Notes under the pieces: model-generated
What the model saw: the letters and a program-made list of their open reading frames with translations, nothing else
Told to the model about the DNA's origin: nothing
Database searches by the model: none
Shown: positions 1-8,434 of the stretch, in pieces
Layout: each line of letters starts with the position of its first letter
Position numbering within the stretch: position 1 is the stretch's first letter
Translations under genes and position numbers: made by a program
Source of the DNA: Sporolactobacillus sp. THM7-7
Lineage (GTDB): Bacteria; Bacillota; Bacilli; Bacillales; Sporolactobacillaceae
DNA length: 64,000 nt
Direction of reading: 5' to 3'
NCBI RefSeq assembly: GCF_004153225.1
Contig: NZ_SEMB01000011.1
Coordinates: 30,671-94,670 of the forward strand

Positions 1-256
1 GCTGCTCCGAATCCCTCTGGTATTTCAGACGTGTTGCTTCCCCCCCGCGCAGATGACGGATCGATTTGTGGTAGTCGAGCACACGCTTCACTGCGTTGGC
101 CAGTTCCGGATTAATATTCGGCAGCCGTTCAGTCAGGTCTTTGTGGACGGTACTCTTGGATACGCCGAACTCCTTCGCAATGACCCGCACCGTTTTTTTT
201 GTCTCCACGATATGCTTTCCAATCTTGATTGTTCGCTCTTTGATGTAATCGTGCAC
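1..256 (-). CDS. spoIIID: SpoIIID, mother-cell sporulation transcription factor (3' end cut by window edge)
   Basis: This encodes the small DNA-binding protein that modulates sigma-E and sigma-K dependent genes in the mother cell. The first 85 residues are visible and no stop is reached before the window edge; the B. subtilis protein has 93. It starts HDYIKERTIKIGKHIVETKK and contains the helix-turn-helix stretch VIAKEFGVSKSTVHKDLTER, followed by the basic segment YHKSIRHLRGGEATRLKY, all near-identical to the family. The start is GTG at 256, with AGGAGG (complement of 265-270) 8 nt upstream. An ATG-only search would miss this start. Identification is essentially certain; only the C-terminus is missing. 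Confidence 0.97.
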   Translation of the reverse strand, partial: MHDYIKERTIKIGKHIVETKKTVRVIAKEFGVSKSTVHKDLTERLPNINPELANAVKRVLDYHKSIRHLRGGEATRLKYQRDSEQ

Positions 257-483
257 ACCACTCGCCTCCTGTATTCATGAAGATGCGAAATGAGACATTT
301 TTGGAGGGAAACGGAAACCAATCGCTATTCTGCTCGTTCCAAGCCCACCGCGCTCACCTCGAAACCCCGTATGTGAGTTTGTAACATCTTATTAAACGAG
401 TCCCGGTTATATACCAAAAAGTCAATAGGGACAAGGGTTCGTGGGTTATCCGCTATATTTGATGCGCATGTTTGATGGTCACG

Positions 484-1281
484 ATTTTATGGACTCACTC
501 CGCATTCGGATTGACTTTGGCCTGATTCGGATGTTCTTTCCGAATTCGGATGCACTTTCTCTCGATTTGGATGCACTTTTCCCGTATTCGGATTGACTTC
601 GGTCCGATTCGGATGTTCTTTCCGAATTCGGATGCACTTTCTCTCGATTCGGATGCACTTTCTCTCGATTCGGATGCACTTTTCCCGTATTCGGATTGAC
701 TTCGGTCCGATTCGGATGTTCTTTCCGAATTCGGATGCACTTTCTCTCGATTCGGATGCACTTTCCCCGCATTCGGATTAACTTTGGCCTGATTCGGATG
801 TTCTTTCCGAATTCGGATACACTTTCTCTCGATTCGGATGCACTTTTCCCGCATTCGGATTGACTTTGACCTGATTCGGATGCACTTTTCCCGTATTCGG
901 ATTGACTTTGGTCCGATTCGGATGTTCTTTCCGAATTCGGATGCACTTTTCCCGCATTCGGATTGACTTTGGCCTGATTCGGATGTTCTTTCCCCGTATT
1001 CGGATTGACTTTGGTCCGATTCGGATGTTCTTTCCGAATTCGGATGTACTTTCTCTCGATTCGGATGCACTTTTCCCGCATTCGGATTGACTTTGACCTG
1101 ATTCGGATGTTCTTTCCGAATTCGGATGCACTTTCTCTCGATTTGGATGCACTTTTCCCGTATTCGGATTGACTTTGGCCTGATTCGGATGTTCTTTCCG
1201 AATTCGGATGCACTTTCTCTCGATTTGGATGCACTTTTCCCGTATTCGGATTGACTTTGGCCCGATTCGGATGTTCTTTGG
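484..1281. repeat. Satellite array B: about 38 units of 19-21 bp
   Basis: The core TTCGGAT recurs about 38 times in roughly 800 bp. Four unit types differ after the core: TTGACTTTGGCCTGA, GTTCTTTCCGAA, GCACTTTCTCTCGA and GCACTTTTCCCGTA. They follow one another mostly in a fixed cycle, giving a higher-order repeat of about 82 bp (21+21+21+19). Unit junctions create the palindrome CCGAATTCGG. The array begins about 13 nt after the NERD gene stop and lies upstream of spoIIID. Minus-strand frames stay open (251 and 295 codons) only because the unit lacks stops; there is no ribosome-binding site and the peptides are pure repeat, so it is not called coding. Confidence 0.95.
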
Positions 1282-1293
1282 CTCAGGATACGT

Positions 1294-2316
1294 TCAAAAT
1301 ATGCGTTTTTGACGATTTTGCCTGAATCGTTGATACTGCTGATCGAAATATTCGTGCGGCGGGGCCATGTAATATTGCCCAATTCCTCGACCCGATCCGC
1401 CTATCTTGATCGGTGTTTTTCTAAGCAAGCGTGTCACCAGCTGATGGTCACTGATCTTTAAAAACTCACGACATTGTTTGTTGGTCATGGTCGAACCTTT
1501 AAGCAGGAAGTAGTCGAGGATCATCGGCACGTGGGCGTCCTTTGATTTTTTGCTACAGCTTTTGCAGACCCAGGTGCCATAAGCGCGTTCGACCTCGAAC
1601 GTGCCGCAATTTGGGCAGCGGACTCCACGGATAAGATCGGTGCTTGAAACCGCGAATTTCTTCAAAACATCGGGCTGTGGATCCGTATGATTTTCAAGCA
1701 GTGCGGTCTCAAGCTGTTGAAGAGCACTCAGCCCGAGGATTCTTTTGTGGTTTCGCTGCTCGTATTTTTTCAGCCTGGATTCGAGGTGTTCGGCGTGGCA
1801 TACCCATTCGCCTGCCGAATTTGAAGCGGACTTGATCATCGTTGAGACGTTAGCAATTGTGACGAGGCATTCGATCGGAAGCTCGGGCAGTCTATGGGCA
1901 CTCAGCCATTTATTCAGCATGTCGCGTTGGCGCTTTACCTGGACAATCGGATTAGGGAACGTCTCCTGACGGTCGCCTGCCACACGGATCATCTGATCGA
2001 AAAGCGATTCAAAATAAACCGTTCCTGTAAAATTTTTCACCTCTATGATAGCAGCGAGTGAAGGGGAAAGGAGCAAAGCATCGATTTGGAAAGCGTGAGC
2101 TTGAATAGTCAATCGAAGGTCGTAAAAAATGCGGTAACGTTCTGGGCGGAGGAAACTGAGGTAGTAACTGAGGGCCTGTTCGCCGCGCCAGCCGGCCCGG
2201 CGCCGAGCAAGGTCGTCCTCGATGGCGGCTCGGTTTGCATGCCGCCCCGGCAGGTGTACGAGAAGTGCCTGATCGGCAAGGAGCTGAAGCGGAATCCATT
2301 GTGATTTGACAATCAA
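1294..2316 (-). CDS. NERD (nuclease-related) domain protein with zinc ribbon
   Basis: A 340-residue protein. Residues about 42-150 form a NERD domain: GWRGEQALSYYL, then D79 in QIDALLL, then E92 and K94 in AIIEVKNFTG, which is the D...ExK arrangement of restriction-endonuclease-like folds. Residues 234-254 form a four-cysteine zinc ribbon (CPNC...CKSC). The C-terminal 80 residues look like a small winged helix with a basic tail. NERD proteins are widespread in Bacilli, and their biochemical role is mostly unproven. The gene is single; its stop TGA almost touches satellite array B. Domain call is confident, cellular function unknown. Confidence 0.85.
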   Translation of the reverse strand: MIVKSQWIPLQLLADQALLVHLPGRHANRAAIEDDLARRRAGWRGEQALSYYLSFLRPERYRIFYDLRLTIQAHAFQIDALLLSPSLAAIIEVKNFTGTVYFESLFDQMIRVAGDRQETFPNPIVQVKRQRDMLNKWLSAHRLPELPIECLVTIANVSTMIKSASNSAGEWVCHAEHLESRLKKYEQRNHKRILGLSALQQLETALLENHTDPQPDVLKKFAVSSTDLIRGVRCPNCGTFEVERAYGTWVCKSCSKKSKDAHVPMILDYFLLKGSTMTNKQCREFLKISDHQLVTRLLRKTPIKIGGSGRGIGQYYMAPPHEYFDQQYQRFRQNRQKRIF

Positions 2317-2427
2317 CAGGCAACACCATCCTTTTTTGTCATACTTCTTAATTAGTTCTGGACCTGATGGTCAACTTCCTGCTCTTGAATAAAAAATCTA
2401 TCATAACCTGTCGAAAATCTTTGTTTT

Positions 2428-2508
2428 CGCGTACTTAGTGAAATAAGACCTGAGTCTGAGAACGTTTTCTAACTTTGCCAATTTTTTCCGCGTACTTCGT
2501 AGAATAAG
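2428..2508. repeat. Pair of 20-bp imperfect direct repeats, 61 bp apart
   Basis: CGCGTACTTAGTGAAATAAG at 2428-2447 and CGCGTACTTCGTAGAATAAG at 2489-2508 match at 17 of 20 positions. Both follow a T-rich stretch. They lie in the divergent gap between the NERD gene (minus) and the small membrane protein gene (plus), so they could be operators for either. A good -10 hexamer (TATAAT) follows near 2561, ahead of the plus-strand gene, without a clear -35. Confidence 0.6.
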
Positions 2509-2600
2509 CCCCCCCCTCAGTTACGGAAAACGAAATAAAATATCTTGCAGCTTTTTTTCTGTATAATAGAGTGAGACATTTTTAATGAGGATGTGATGGA

Positions 2601-2978
2601 ATGAATCTTGTACTAAGCATACTCACTCTTGTTGGACTTTCGTTACTGCAATCATTGATTTCCGTAGCCTTTATACTGGCTATCTTTTATTTGATCGGCA
2701 AGTGGTTTCATAAGAGTGAAGAAAAATGGCGGGTATTTTTCAAAAAGCACGCATTTGCCCGGCTGATGTCCATTTTTATTTCAGGATATCTTCTGAGTTC
2801 AATAGTGATTGTCGGTGCTGGGTATGGGTTATTCTCTATAACACATACGGAGCATGCCGTGGCATTTTCCATTGTTCCCGTCGCCGTTGCACTTCCGAGT
2901 TTTATTAAACTCGTTAGAAATCGCGAAAATATCCAAAAAAGTTTCGTACAAAGCGCGGCACCGGATTCGCATGCGTGA
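2601..2978 (+). CDS. Small hypothetical membrane protein
   Basis: A 125-residue protein with two or three predicted membrane segments: about residues 5-33 (LTLVGLSLLQSLISVAFILA), 54-75 and 85-102. A basic, charged linker (KWFHKSEEKWRVFFKKHAF) separates the first two. A purine-rich AGGATGTGATGG precedes the ATG. Codon use is more AT-rich than in the neighbours. I do not recognise a family. It is the only plus-strand gene in this part of the window and ends shortly before a bidirectional terminator shared with the chromate-transporter genes. Confidence 0.65.
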   Translation: MNLVLSILTLVGLSLLQSLISVAFILAIFYLIGKWFHKSEEKWRVFFKKHAFARLMSIFISGYLLSSIVIVGAGYGLFSITHTEHAVAFSIVPVAVALPSFIKLVRNRENIQKSFVQSAAPDSHA

Positions 2979-3047
2979 TGAAAACCAGTGTGATGTCTTG
3001 CCTGAACATGACAGGTGTTTGCTTCACACAAGATTAGATAATAAAAC

Positions 3048-3090
3048 GAGGCTGCCGCAAGCCGGTTTTTCAACTGTGGGCAGCCTCTTT
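3048..3090. terminator. Bidirectional hairpin between convergent genes
   Basis: GAGGCTGCC (3048-3056) pairs with GGCAGCCTC (3079-3087). TTT follows on the plus strand and GTTTTATTAT on the minus strand. It separates the plus-strand membrane protein gene from the minus-strand ChrA pair. Confidence 0.7.
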
Positions 3091-3167
3091 AACGTCGCCA
3101 AAATACGCTTTTTAAATTTTAACTTCATCAGCCGTTACCTTTATGAGACAGCTTCCTTCTTTGATGA

Positions 3168-3701
3168 TCATTCCATGAAAAATGCACCGATGAGCAGGGC
3201 GCCGGCGATGACAAATGCCGGATGGACGCGAAGCCGCTGCATCAGGACGAAACTTGCCGCACCGATCAGGATCATCGGCATCCAGCCGGACGCCTGCTTG
3301 GACGCGGCAAAAAAGTTATAGGCCATGACGCCAAGCATGACGACGATGATCGGTCGGATCAGCAAGGTCAGACGCTTGACTTTCGGCGAGTTCCGATATT
3401 TATACAGCAGGTTGAGCAGGACAATCAGGAGAAAAAGCGAAGGAGCGACTGTCGCAAACAGAGCGATGAACGATCCGACAATGCCAGCCTGTTCTAAGCC
3501 GATATAGCCGGCCATTTTTGTCGCAATCGGACCTGGCAGCGCGTTGCCAAGCGCAAGCAGATTACTGAAATGGGTGACCGGCATCCAGTGGTAATGACGG
3601 ACTACCTCGTTTTCAATAAGCGGAATGGAAGCCGGACCGCCGCCGTAGCCGAGAATCCCGGGAATGAAAAAGGCAATAAAAATCTTCCAGAGAAGCATCA
3701 T
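3168..3701 (-). CDS. Chromate transporter family protein, second half of a ChrA pair (YwrA/B-like)
   Basis: A 177-residue integral membrane protein of the CHR (chromate ion transporter) family, short single-domain type. The family signature is visible near the N-terminus (GYGGGPASIPLIENEVV), followed by ALGNALPGPIATKMAGYIG. Single-domain CHR proteins are usually encoded as adjacent pairs and are thought to work together, in antiparallel orientation. Its ATG overlaps the stop of the upstream paralogue by 4 nt (ATGA), so the two are probably translationally coupled. Whether the substrate is chromate or another oxyanion cannot be told from sequence. Confidence 0.88.
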   Translation of the reverse strand: MMLLWKIFIAFFIPGILGYGGGPASIPLIENEVVRHYHWMPVTHFSNLLALGNALPGPIATKMAGYIGLEQAGIVGSFIALFATVAPSLFLLIVLLNLLYKYRNSPKVKRLTLLIRPIIVVMLGVMAYNFFAASKQASGWMPMILIGAASFVLMQRLRVHPAFVIAGALLIGAFFME

Positions 3702-4294
3702 CGATCCGCCCCTTTCGAAGCCTGCGGCTGTTTGACCGGTTTAATTAGCACATAGAGAAGTGTCGCCGCGATCAGGATCGCCGGGTGAATATTCAGCCAT
3801 TCCATGAGGGCATAGCTTACCGCCACAAGAACCAGAGTTACGATCCAGCCAAGCCCTTTTTTCGCGTTAGACAAGAATTTCCAGGTCAGCTGAGCCATCA
3901 TTACCCCAACGACCGGAAGCACGGCATGCGTCATCCCGCTCACCCACCGCTCATTCTGAAAGGCAGCCAGGAACCCGAGCAGCACGGCCATCATAATAAC
4001 GGTCGGAACTACCGTCGCAATCAGGGCGGTTAACAGACCGATCAGCCCTTTCAGACGCCAGCCGATATAACCAGCCAGTTTGGTGTTAATTGGGCCCGGC
4101 AGCCCGTTCGCGATCGCCACCATATCGCCAAAGTCATCAAGAGTGACCCATTTGTACCTTTTCACAACCTCCGCCTCAATCAGCGGTATCCCCGAAGGCC
4201 CACCCCCGAAGCTTAGAATCCCCGCGCGGAAAAAAGCAACGAAAATATCCCAGCAGACGCGGAATTGCCCGCTCGTTTTTTTTACTTTTTCCAC
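3698..4294 (-). CDS. Chromate transporter family protein, first half of a ChrA pair (YwrA/B-like)
   Basis: A 198-residue paralogue of the next gene, with the same CHR signature (SFGGGPSGIPLIEAEVV) and AIANGLPGPINTKLAGYIGW. About five to six hydrophobic segments follow. Together with the gamma-glutamyltransferase and Lrp-type regulator upstream, it reproduces the gene content of the B. subtilis ywrA/ywrB/ywrC/ywrD group, supporting orthology of the whole block. A terminator-like element lies between it and the gamma-glutamyltransferase gene. Confidence 0.88.
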   Translation of the reverse strand: MEKVKKTSGQFRVCWDIFVAFFRAGILSFGGGPSGIPLIEAEVVKRYKWVTLDDFGDMVAIANGLPGPINTKLAGYIGWRLKGLIGLLTALIATVVPTVIMMAVLLGFLAAFQNERWVSGMTHAVLPVVGVMMAQLTWKFLSNAKKGLGWIVTLVLVAVSYALMEWLNIHPAILIAATLLYVLIKPVKQPQASKGADR

Positions 4295-4380
4295 AAAATC
4301 AGTCCTTCCCAGAGGCCCTGCCTGTCTATCGATCCGTCACACTTCAATTCGGCTGCTCATCATTATCTATCATAAAATCC

Positions 4381-4473
4381 TAAAGAGAACTTAGCAAAGC
4401 TCAACCTTCAACCTTAGTCGCACTGATACTTCATTCGCCAGAAATTTGATACGTTTAACGTATAAAGAAAACA
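4381..4473 (-). terminator. Terminator-like dispersed element, copy 1
   Basis: Read on the minus strand it contains ACTAAGG, then GCTTTGCTAAGTT and CTCTTTA, a degenerate stem followed by a T-rich tail, downstream of the gamma-glutamyltransferase gene. The plus-strand string TTAACGTATAAAGAAAAC at 4456-4473 occurs identically at 52195-52212. Related copies lie near 22376-22440 and 52195-52243. Confidence 0.5.
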
Positions 4474-4482
4474 GGGCGCCGC

Positions 4483-6090
4483 TCACCATGCGGCAACGGT
4501 GCCGTCCGCGCGCGGTTCGCTGCCGCCGATGAGCACGCCGGTGTCGTCGTTTCGGTAAATGATCTGGCCGCGTCCAAACGTGTCGGGCTGCAGGATCACC
4601 TTAATCTCATGCCCGCGTCGTGCCAGTGCCTGAGCGATATGATTTGGAAAGTGCTGTTCCACGTAAATTGTCTTTCCGCTGATCCACTGCCATCTCGGAG
4701 CGTCAAGCGCCGCCTGAGGGTGAAGTCCGAAATCAATCATATTCGACAGGACTTGAAGATGGCCCTGAGGCTGCATGTAGGCGCCCATCACCCCGAAAGG
4801 ACCGACCGGCCGACCGTCTTTAGTGAGAAATCCCGGGATGATGGTGTGGTACGTCTTCTTTCCGGGTGCCAAAGCATTCGCATCATTCGGATTCAGAGAA
4901 AAAGTGTGTCCGCGGTTCTGAAGGGCAATCCCGGTTTCCGGAACGACAAGTCCGGAACCGAACTCCATGTAATTGCTTTGGATAAAAGAGACCATGTTCC
5001 CTTCGCCGTCGGCCGCGGCCAGGTAGACGGTTCCGCCTTTCGGAAGCGTGCCGGCCGCCGGTTCGATGGCCGTCCGGCCGATCATTCGGCTCCGCTCGCG
5101 CGCATAATCTTCCGAAAGCAGTGCGGCCGTTTCATCGGTCATGAAGCGGGGATCAGTTATGTATTTCTTGCCGTCCGAAAAAGCCAGCTTCAAAGCTTCA
5201 ATTTCTTTATGATAGGTATCGACCGATTCTTTGTCCGTCAGATCGAAGTTTTTCAGAATGTTGAGGGCAAGCAGGGCGATGAGTCCCTGGCCGTTCGGCG
5301 GCAGTTCCCAGACATCGTAACCACGATAGTTGACCGTTATCGGATCGACCCATTCCGGATGATAGTTTGCGAGGTCGCTTCGGCGGATGAACCCGCCATG
5401 TTCCCGTGAAAAACGGTCGATTCTCTCTGCCAGTTCCCCTCTGTAAAAATCTTCCGCACCGCTTTCCGCAATCGCTTTTAGCGTCCGGGCATGATCGGGC
5501 GAGGCCCACGTCTCACCGACGGTCGGCGCGCGGCCAGCCGGTGCAAACGTCCGAAACCAGTCCGCAAACATCGGGCCACTCAGCACTTTCTCATATTTAT
5601 GAAAATCGGCGTCCCAGACCCTTGCCAGATTGGTAGACAATGGGTAGCCGTTTTCGGCATAATCGATCGCCGGCTGAAGCACTTCCCTCAGAGTCAGCCT
5701 CCCGAAACGAGTGGAGCAAGCCGCCCAGGCCGCGGGCGCGCCAGGTACCATTACCGGCTCAAAGCCATAGACTGGCATTTCATTGAAACCACGTTTCTTC
5801 ATCGCATCAATCGATATGGAAGCAGGAGCCACGCCGCTTGCATTGAGTCCGTACAGCTTTCCTTTCGTCCAGATTAAGGCAAAGGCGTCGCTGCCGATAC
5901 CGTTAGACGTTGGTTCAACAACGGTCAGGCAGGCGGCCGTCGCAATCGCCGCATCGATCGCATTGCCGCCTTTTTTTAGAATATCCAGTCCCGCCATAGC
6001 AGCCAGCCGCTGTGACGTCGCCACCATCCCGTTTCGCGCGAAAACCGAATAGCGCTTTGATGCATATGGCTGATAAAAATAATCAAACAT
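4483..6090 (-). CDS. ywrD: Gamma-glutamyltransferase family protein (YwrD-like)
   Basis: A 535-residue member of the gamma-glutamyltranspeptidase family, which autoprocesses into two chains and cleaves gamma-glutamyl bonds. The N-terminal chain shows MVATSQRLAAMAGLDILKKG and GGNAIDAAIATA. The probable autoprocessing threonine is in PKGGTVYLAAADGEGN. The small chain contains NRGHTFSLNPN and a PFGVMGAYMQPQGHLQ motif. There is no signal peptide, so the enzyme is probably cytoplasmic, as proposed for YwrD. The neighbouring Lrp-type gene upstream and ChrA pair downstream match the ywrABCD group. Confidence 0.92.
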   Translation of the reverse strand: MFDYFYQPYASKRYSVFARNGMVATSQRLAAMAGLDILKKGGNAIDAAIATAACLTVVEPTSNGIGSDAFALIWTKGKLYGLNASGVAPASISIDAMKKRGFNEMPVYGFEPVMVPGAPAAWAACSTRFGRLTLREVLQPAIDYAENGYPLSTNLARVWDADFHKYEKVLSGPMFADWFRTFAPAGRAPTVGETWASPDHARTLKAIAESGAEDFYRGELAERIDRFSREHGGFIRRSDLANYHPEWVDPITVNYRGYDVWELPPNGQGLIALLALNILKNFDLTDKESVDTYHKEIEALKLAFSDGKKYITDPRFMTDETAALLSEDYARERSRMIGRTAIEPAAGTLPKGGTVYLAAADGEGNMVSFIQSNYMEFGSGLVVPETGIALQNRGHTFSLNPNDANALAPGKKTYHTIIPGFLTKDGRPVGPFGVMGAYMQPQGHLQVLSNMIDFGLHPQAALDAPRWQWISGKTIYVEQHFPNHIAQALARRGHEIKVILQPDTFGRGQIIYRNDDTGVLIGGSEPRADGTVAAW

Positions 6091-6322
6091 ACTTGTGGCA
6101 CCCCTTTTTTGCCTTCGTTTTTCAAATTGATTATTAAAAACCAGATAATCTTTTCAAAAAGATCATTTTTTATTAAATTTTGTTTCCTATTTTATAATTT
6201 TTTAGCAATGATATTAACATTTGATTTTTCTCCATATCCATTATAGGCCTTCGCCCAGTCTGGATCAATCCAAAATATACACGCATCAATTGTATGTATT
6301 GACCAATACGCGACATATCGCT

Positions 6323-6772
6323 CTACAGCTGCAGTCCGTTCCGGCTCTTGAATCGGCGCAGCAAAATATGACTGTTAACCCGTGTAATTCCTTTCATCGA
6401 ATATAATTCTTTGTTCGTAAACGTTTCGAGCTGATGAAAATCCTCGACAAGAACGTGCATATGCAGGACGCTCGGGCCGGTCATCTGATAGCAGCTGGCT
6501 ACGTTCGGATTGTTGGCCAGGCTATGAGCCACTGAAAGCAGGGCCGACGGTTCACATTCCACCTCGAAAAACGCGGATACCGCCTTTCCCGTCAGTTCCG
6601 AGTTGATCACGACACTGAATTTTTCAATGATTCCTTTTTTAACCATCTGCTGAACCCGTTCCCGAACCGACACTCTGGACAGGTTCAGCCTTTTGCCAAT
6701 ATCAACATAGGACATTCTTCCGTCTTCTGTCAGGCACTTCAATATTTTTCGATCGATGTCATCCATTTTCAT
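6323..6772 (-). CDS. ywrC: Lrp/AsnC family transcriptional regulator (YwrC-like)
   Basis: A 149-residue protein from the ATG at 6772. Residues 3-55 form the AsnC-type helix-turn-helix (DDIDRKILKCLTEDGRMSYV, then LNLSRVSVRERVQQM). The rest is the RAM ligand-sensing domain, including the MTGPSVLHMHVLVED segment. The frame stays open upstream to a GTG at 6850, but the extra residues are proline- and arginine-rich and unlike the family, so the shorter start is preferred; its ribosome-binding site is weak. It probably regulates the adjacent gamma-glutamyltransferase and ChrA genes. Confidence 0.85.
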   Translation of the reverse strand: MKMDDIDRKILKCLTEDGRMSYVDIGKRLNLSRVSVRERVQQMVKKGIIEKFSVVINSELTGKAVSAFFEVECEPSALLSVAHSLANNPNVASCYQMTGPSVLHMHVLVEDFHQLETFTNKELYSMKGITRVNSHILLRRFKSRNGLQL

Positions 6773-7261
6773 GTTGCATTTGCCGCTGAAAAGTAAATGA
6801 GAGCGATGCGGATCCACCGCCGGCCGTCTTGGCTTCAGAGGACGGCTCACGTTGTTTGCCGCGTTCTTTCGATCTCATGATACTGCTTTTAAAGCGGAAT
6901 AACCTCCTCCCGCGCGAGAAGACCTCGCTATTGAATCGGGGCGGCCGTTCAGACCTTGTGCTGATCGGCTCTGCCCCGCCCATGATACGCCGTGGATGTG
7001 GCTTGAATGGCGGCCGTTCTCGAAACAATCTATCACGTTTATTATACACGGGAATCTCCCCTGCTTCCTGCTTTTTTTAGACGAATGATTCCGTTCCTGG
7101 CTCAAAGTAATTCAGTCCCTGACTCGATTTTTAGTTTCCGGCTCAGCTTTTCAACCTTCCGCGTTCCGTCGTTAGTGCGGCTTTTCCCTTCCCCGGCCGA
7201 GCGCATTGGATGCCTCGTCCCAACACAATTGAGGAGAGATTCAAGCCGGTTTTTTCCAAAC
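6773..7261. other. Gap without genes, holding a decayed satellite relic
   Basis: I see no convincing gene here. At about 7087-7165 the plus strand reads as degraded array A units: ATTCCGTTCCTGGCTCAAAG, then ATTCAGTCCCTGACTCGA, then TTTCCGGCTCAGC. The spacing is about 21 bp. Confidence 0.5.
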
Positions 7262-7290
7262 AAAAAAAGCGGCCGTCATTGAGCCGCTTT
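7262..7290 (-). terminator. Intrinsic terminator of spoIIQ
   Basis: On the minus strand AAAGCGGC pairs with GCCGCTTT and is followed by a run of seven T (complement of 7262-7268). It lies about 90 nt downstream of the spoIIQ stop. Confidence 0.85.
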
Positions 7291-7377
7291 GACGCATAAA
7301 CGATTTTTTATCCTGAAAACAGGAATCTTTTGCGCGGGTCGTCCCGCTCATCATTTTCGGAGTTTCAGGCTGTTTTT

Positions 7378-8250
7378 TTAATCCACTGACCCTTGTTCAA
7401 CGGATGTACCTTTGTCTTGTTCACTTTTACTGTCCTTTTCTTTGCTCGTTTGTTCTTCTTTTTCTTTCGCTGCGTCGCCTGTCGTCTCAGGCGTCTTTTT
7501 ATCATCGGTTTTTTCCTGTTTGCTCTTTTCAGCTGCAGCCGATGTGCTTTTCTTTTCTGCCGTGACCGCTTTGATATCCTCGGTTCCTTTGGAGAAGTAG
7601 TGTTCCGGATTGACCGGTAAGCCGTTTTTGCGAATTTCAAAGTGAACGTGCGTGCCCATTTTCTTATTCAGGGCTTCCGTGCCTGCCGTACCGATTTTAT
7701 CGCCCTGGCTTACCTTTTCGCCCAGCTTCACGTTCACCGAATCCAGACTCTGGTACATCGTCTCGACACCGTTCTCGTGCTTCAGCGTGACCACATAGCC
7801 TAGCAGATTATCCTTTTTCGCTTCCGTGACTTTGCCGCTCATAGCCGCGTTTACCGCAAACGCCTTCTCATCCTTCGCACCAATGTTGATTCCTGTATTT
7901 TGGATGTAAGTCTGATTATAGTTTACGAGAGCGGCTTCCTGTTCCTGTTCGGAGCCTTCCACGTCATAGAAAGGCTGAATCACTTGCGTATCTGACTTCG
8001 CGGCCGGCCATTCGAAGACCTCCTGATCCGCGTTTGTCGGACTGGACGGCTTGTCCTGATTGAAAACGACGCGATTTTCTTCTTCCTTAGCCTGCTCATT
8101 ACCGCGCATCTGGAAGAACAGTACCCCAATCAGAATCAGGGAGGAGATGCCAAGATATAAAGCAGGATAGAACCAGCGCCGCTTTGCGAGTTTGCGAAGC
8201 CCAGTCAGTTCTTTTTCTTGCGATCTTTTTTGGTCATTATTCTCTGACAT
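7378..8250 (-). CDS. spoIIQ: SpoIIQ, forespore engulfment/channel protein
   Basis: A 290-residue forespore protein that pairs with mother-cell SpoIIIAH across the intermembrane space, as part of the feeding-tube channel. A cytoplasmic head is followed by one membrane segment (about residues 28-47, FYPALYLGISSLILIGVLFF) and an extracellular LytM (M23) domain ending GTHVHFEIRKNGLPVNPEHY. The metal-binding HxxxD at the start of active M23 domains is replaced by QNTGINIGAKD, so the domain is probably catalytically dead, as in B. subtilis SpoIIQ. The C-terminal 65 residues are a charged Lys/Glu/Ser-rich tail. spoIID lies upstream, separated by satellite array A1. Confidence 0.95.
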   Translation of the reverse strand: MSENNDQKRSQEKELTGLRKLAKRRWFYPALYLGISSLILIGVLFFQMRGNEQAKEEENRVVFNQDKPSSPTNADQEVFEWPAAKSDTQVIQPFYDVEGSEQEQEAALVNYNQTYIQNTGINIGAKDEKAFAVNAAMSGKVTEAKKDNLLGYVVTLKHENGVETMYQSLDSVNVKLGEKVSQGDKIGTAGTEALNKKMGTHVHFEIRKNGLPVNPEHYFSKGTEDIKAVTAEKKSTSAAAEKSKQEKTDDKKTPETTGDAAKEKEEQTSKEKDSKSEQDKGTSVEQGSVD

Positions 8251-8434
8251 TTTGTATCACCTCAGCAACCATTCTGATCAGATTGCCGGCGATCTATACA
8301 CAAAAAATGAAAATTATTCGCCCTTCCGCAAAAAAATTCTATCAATTTAAAGAAAAAAGATGTTGTCCTTCCATATTTTATAAGTTTTTTGGATTCGGTT
8401 ATCAATTTTCACCAAATGAAGGTTCGGAAGCAGC

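Noticed and set aside
479-1382. Long minus-strand open frames (251 and 295 codons) over array B
   Set aside because: They exist because the repeat unit lacks stops in several frames. There is no ribosome-binding site, more than one frame is open at once, and the 19-bp units shift the frame each cycle.
8251-8434. Sigma-F promoter for spoIIQ
   Set aside because: A GTATA-like -35 is present, but no matching -10 at the right spacing could be defended.
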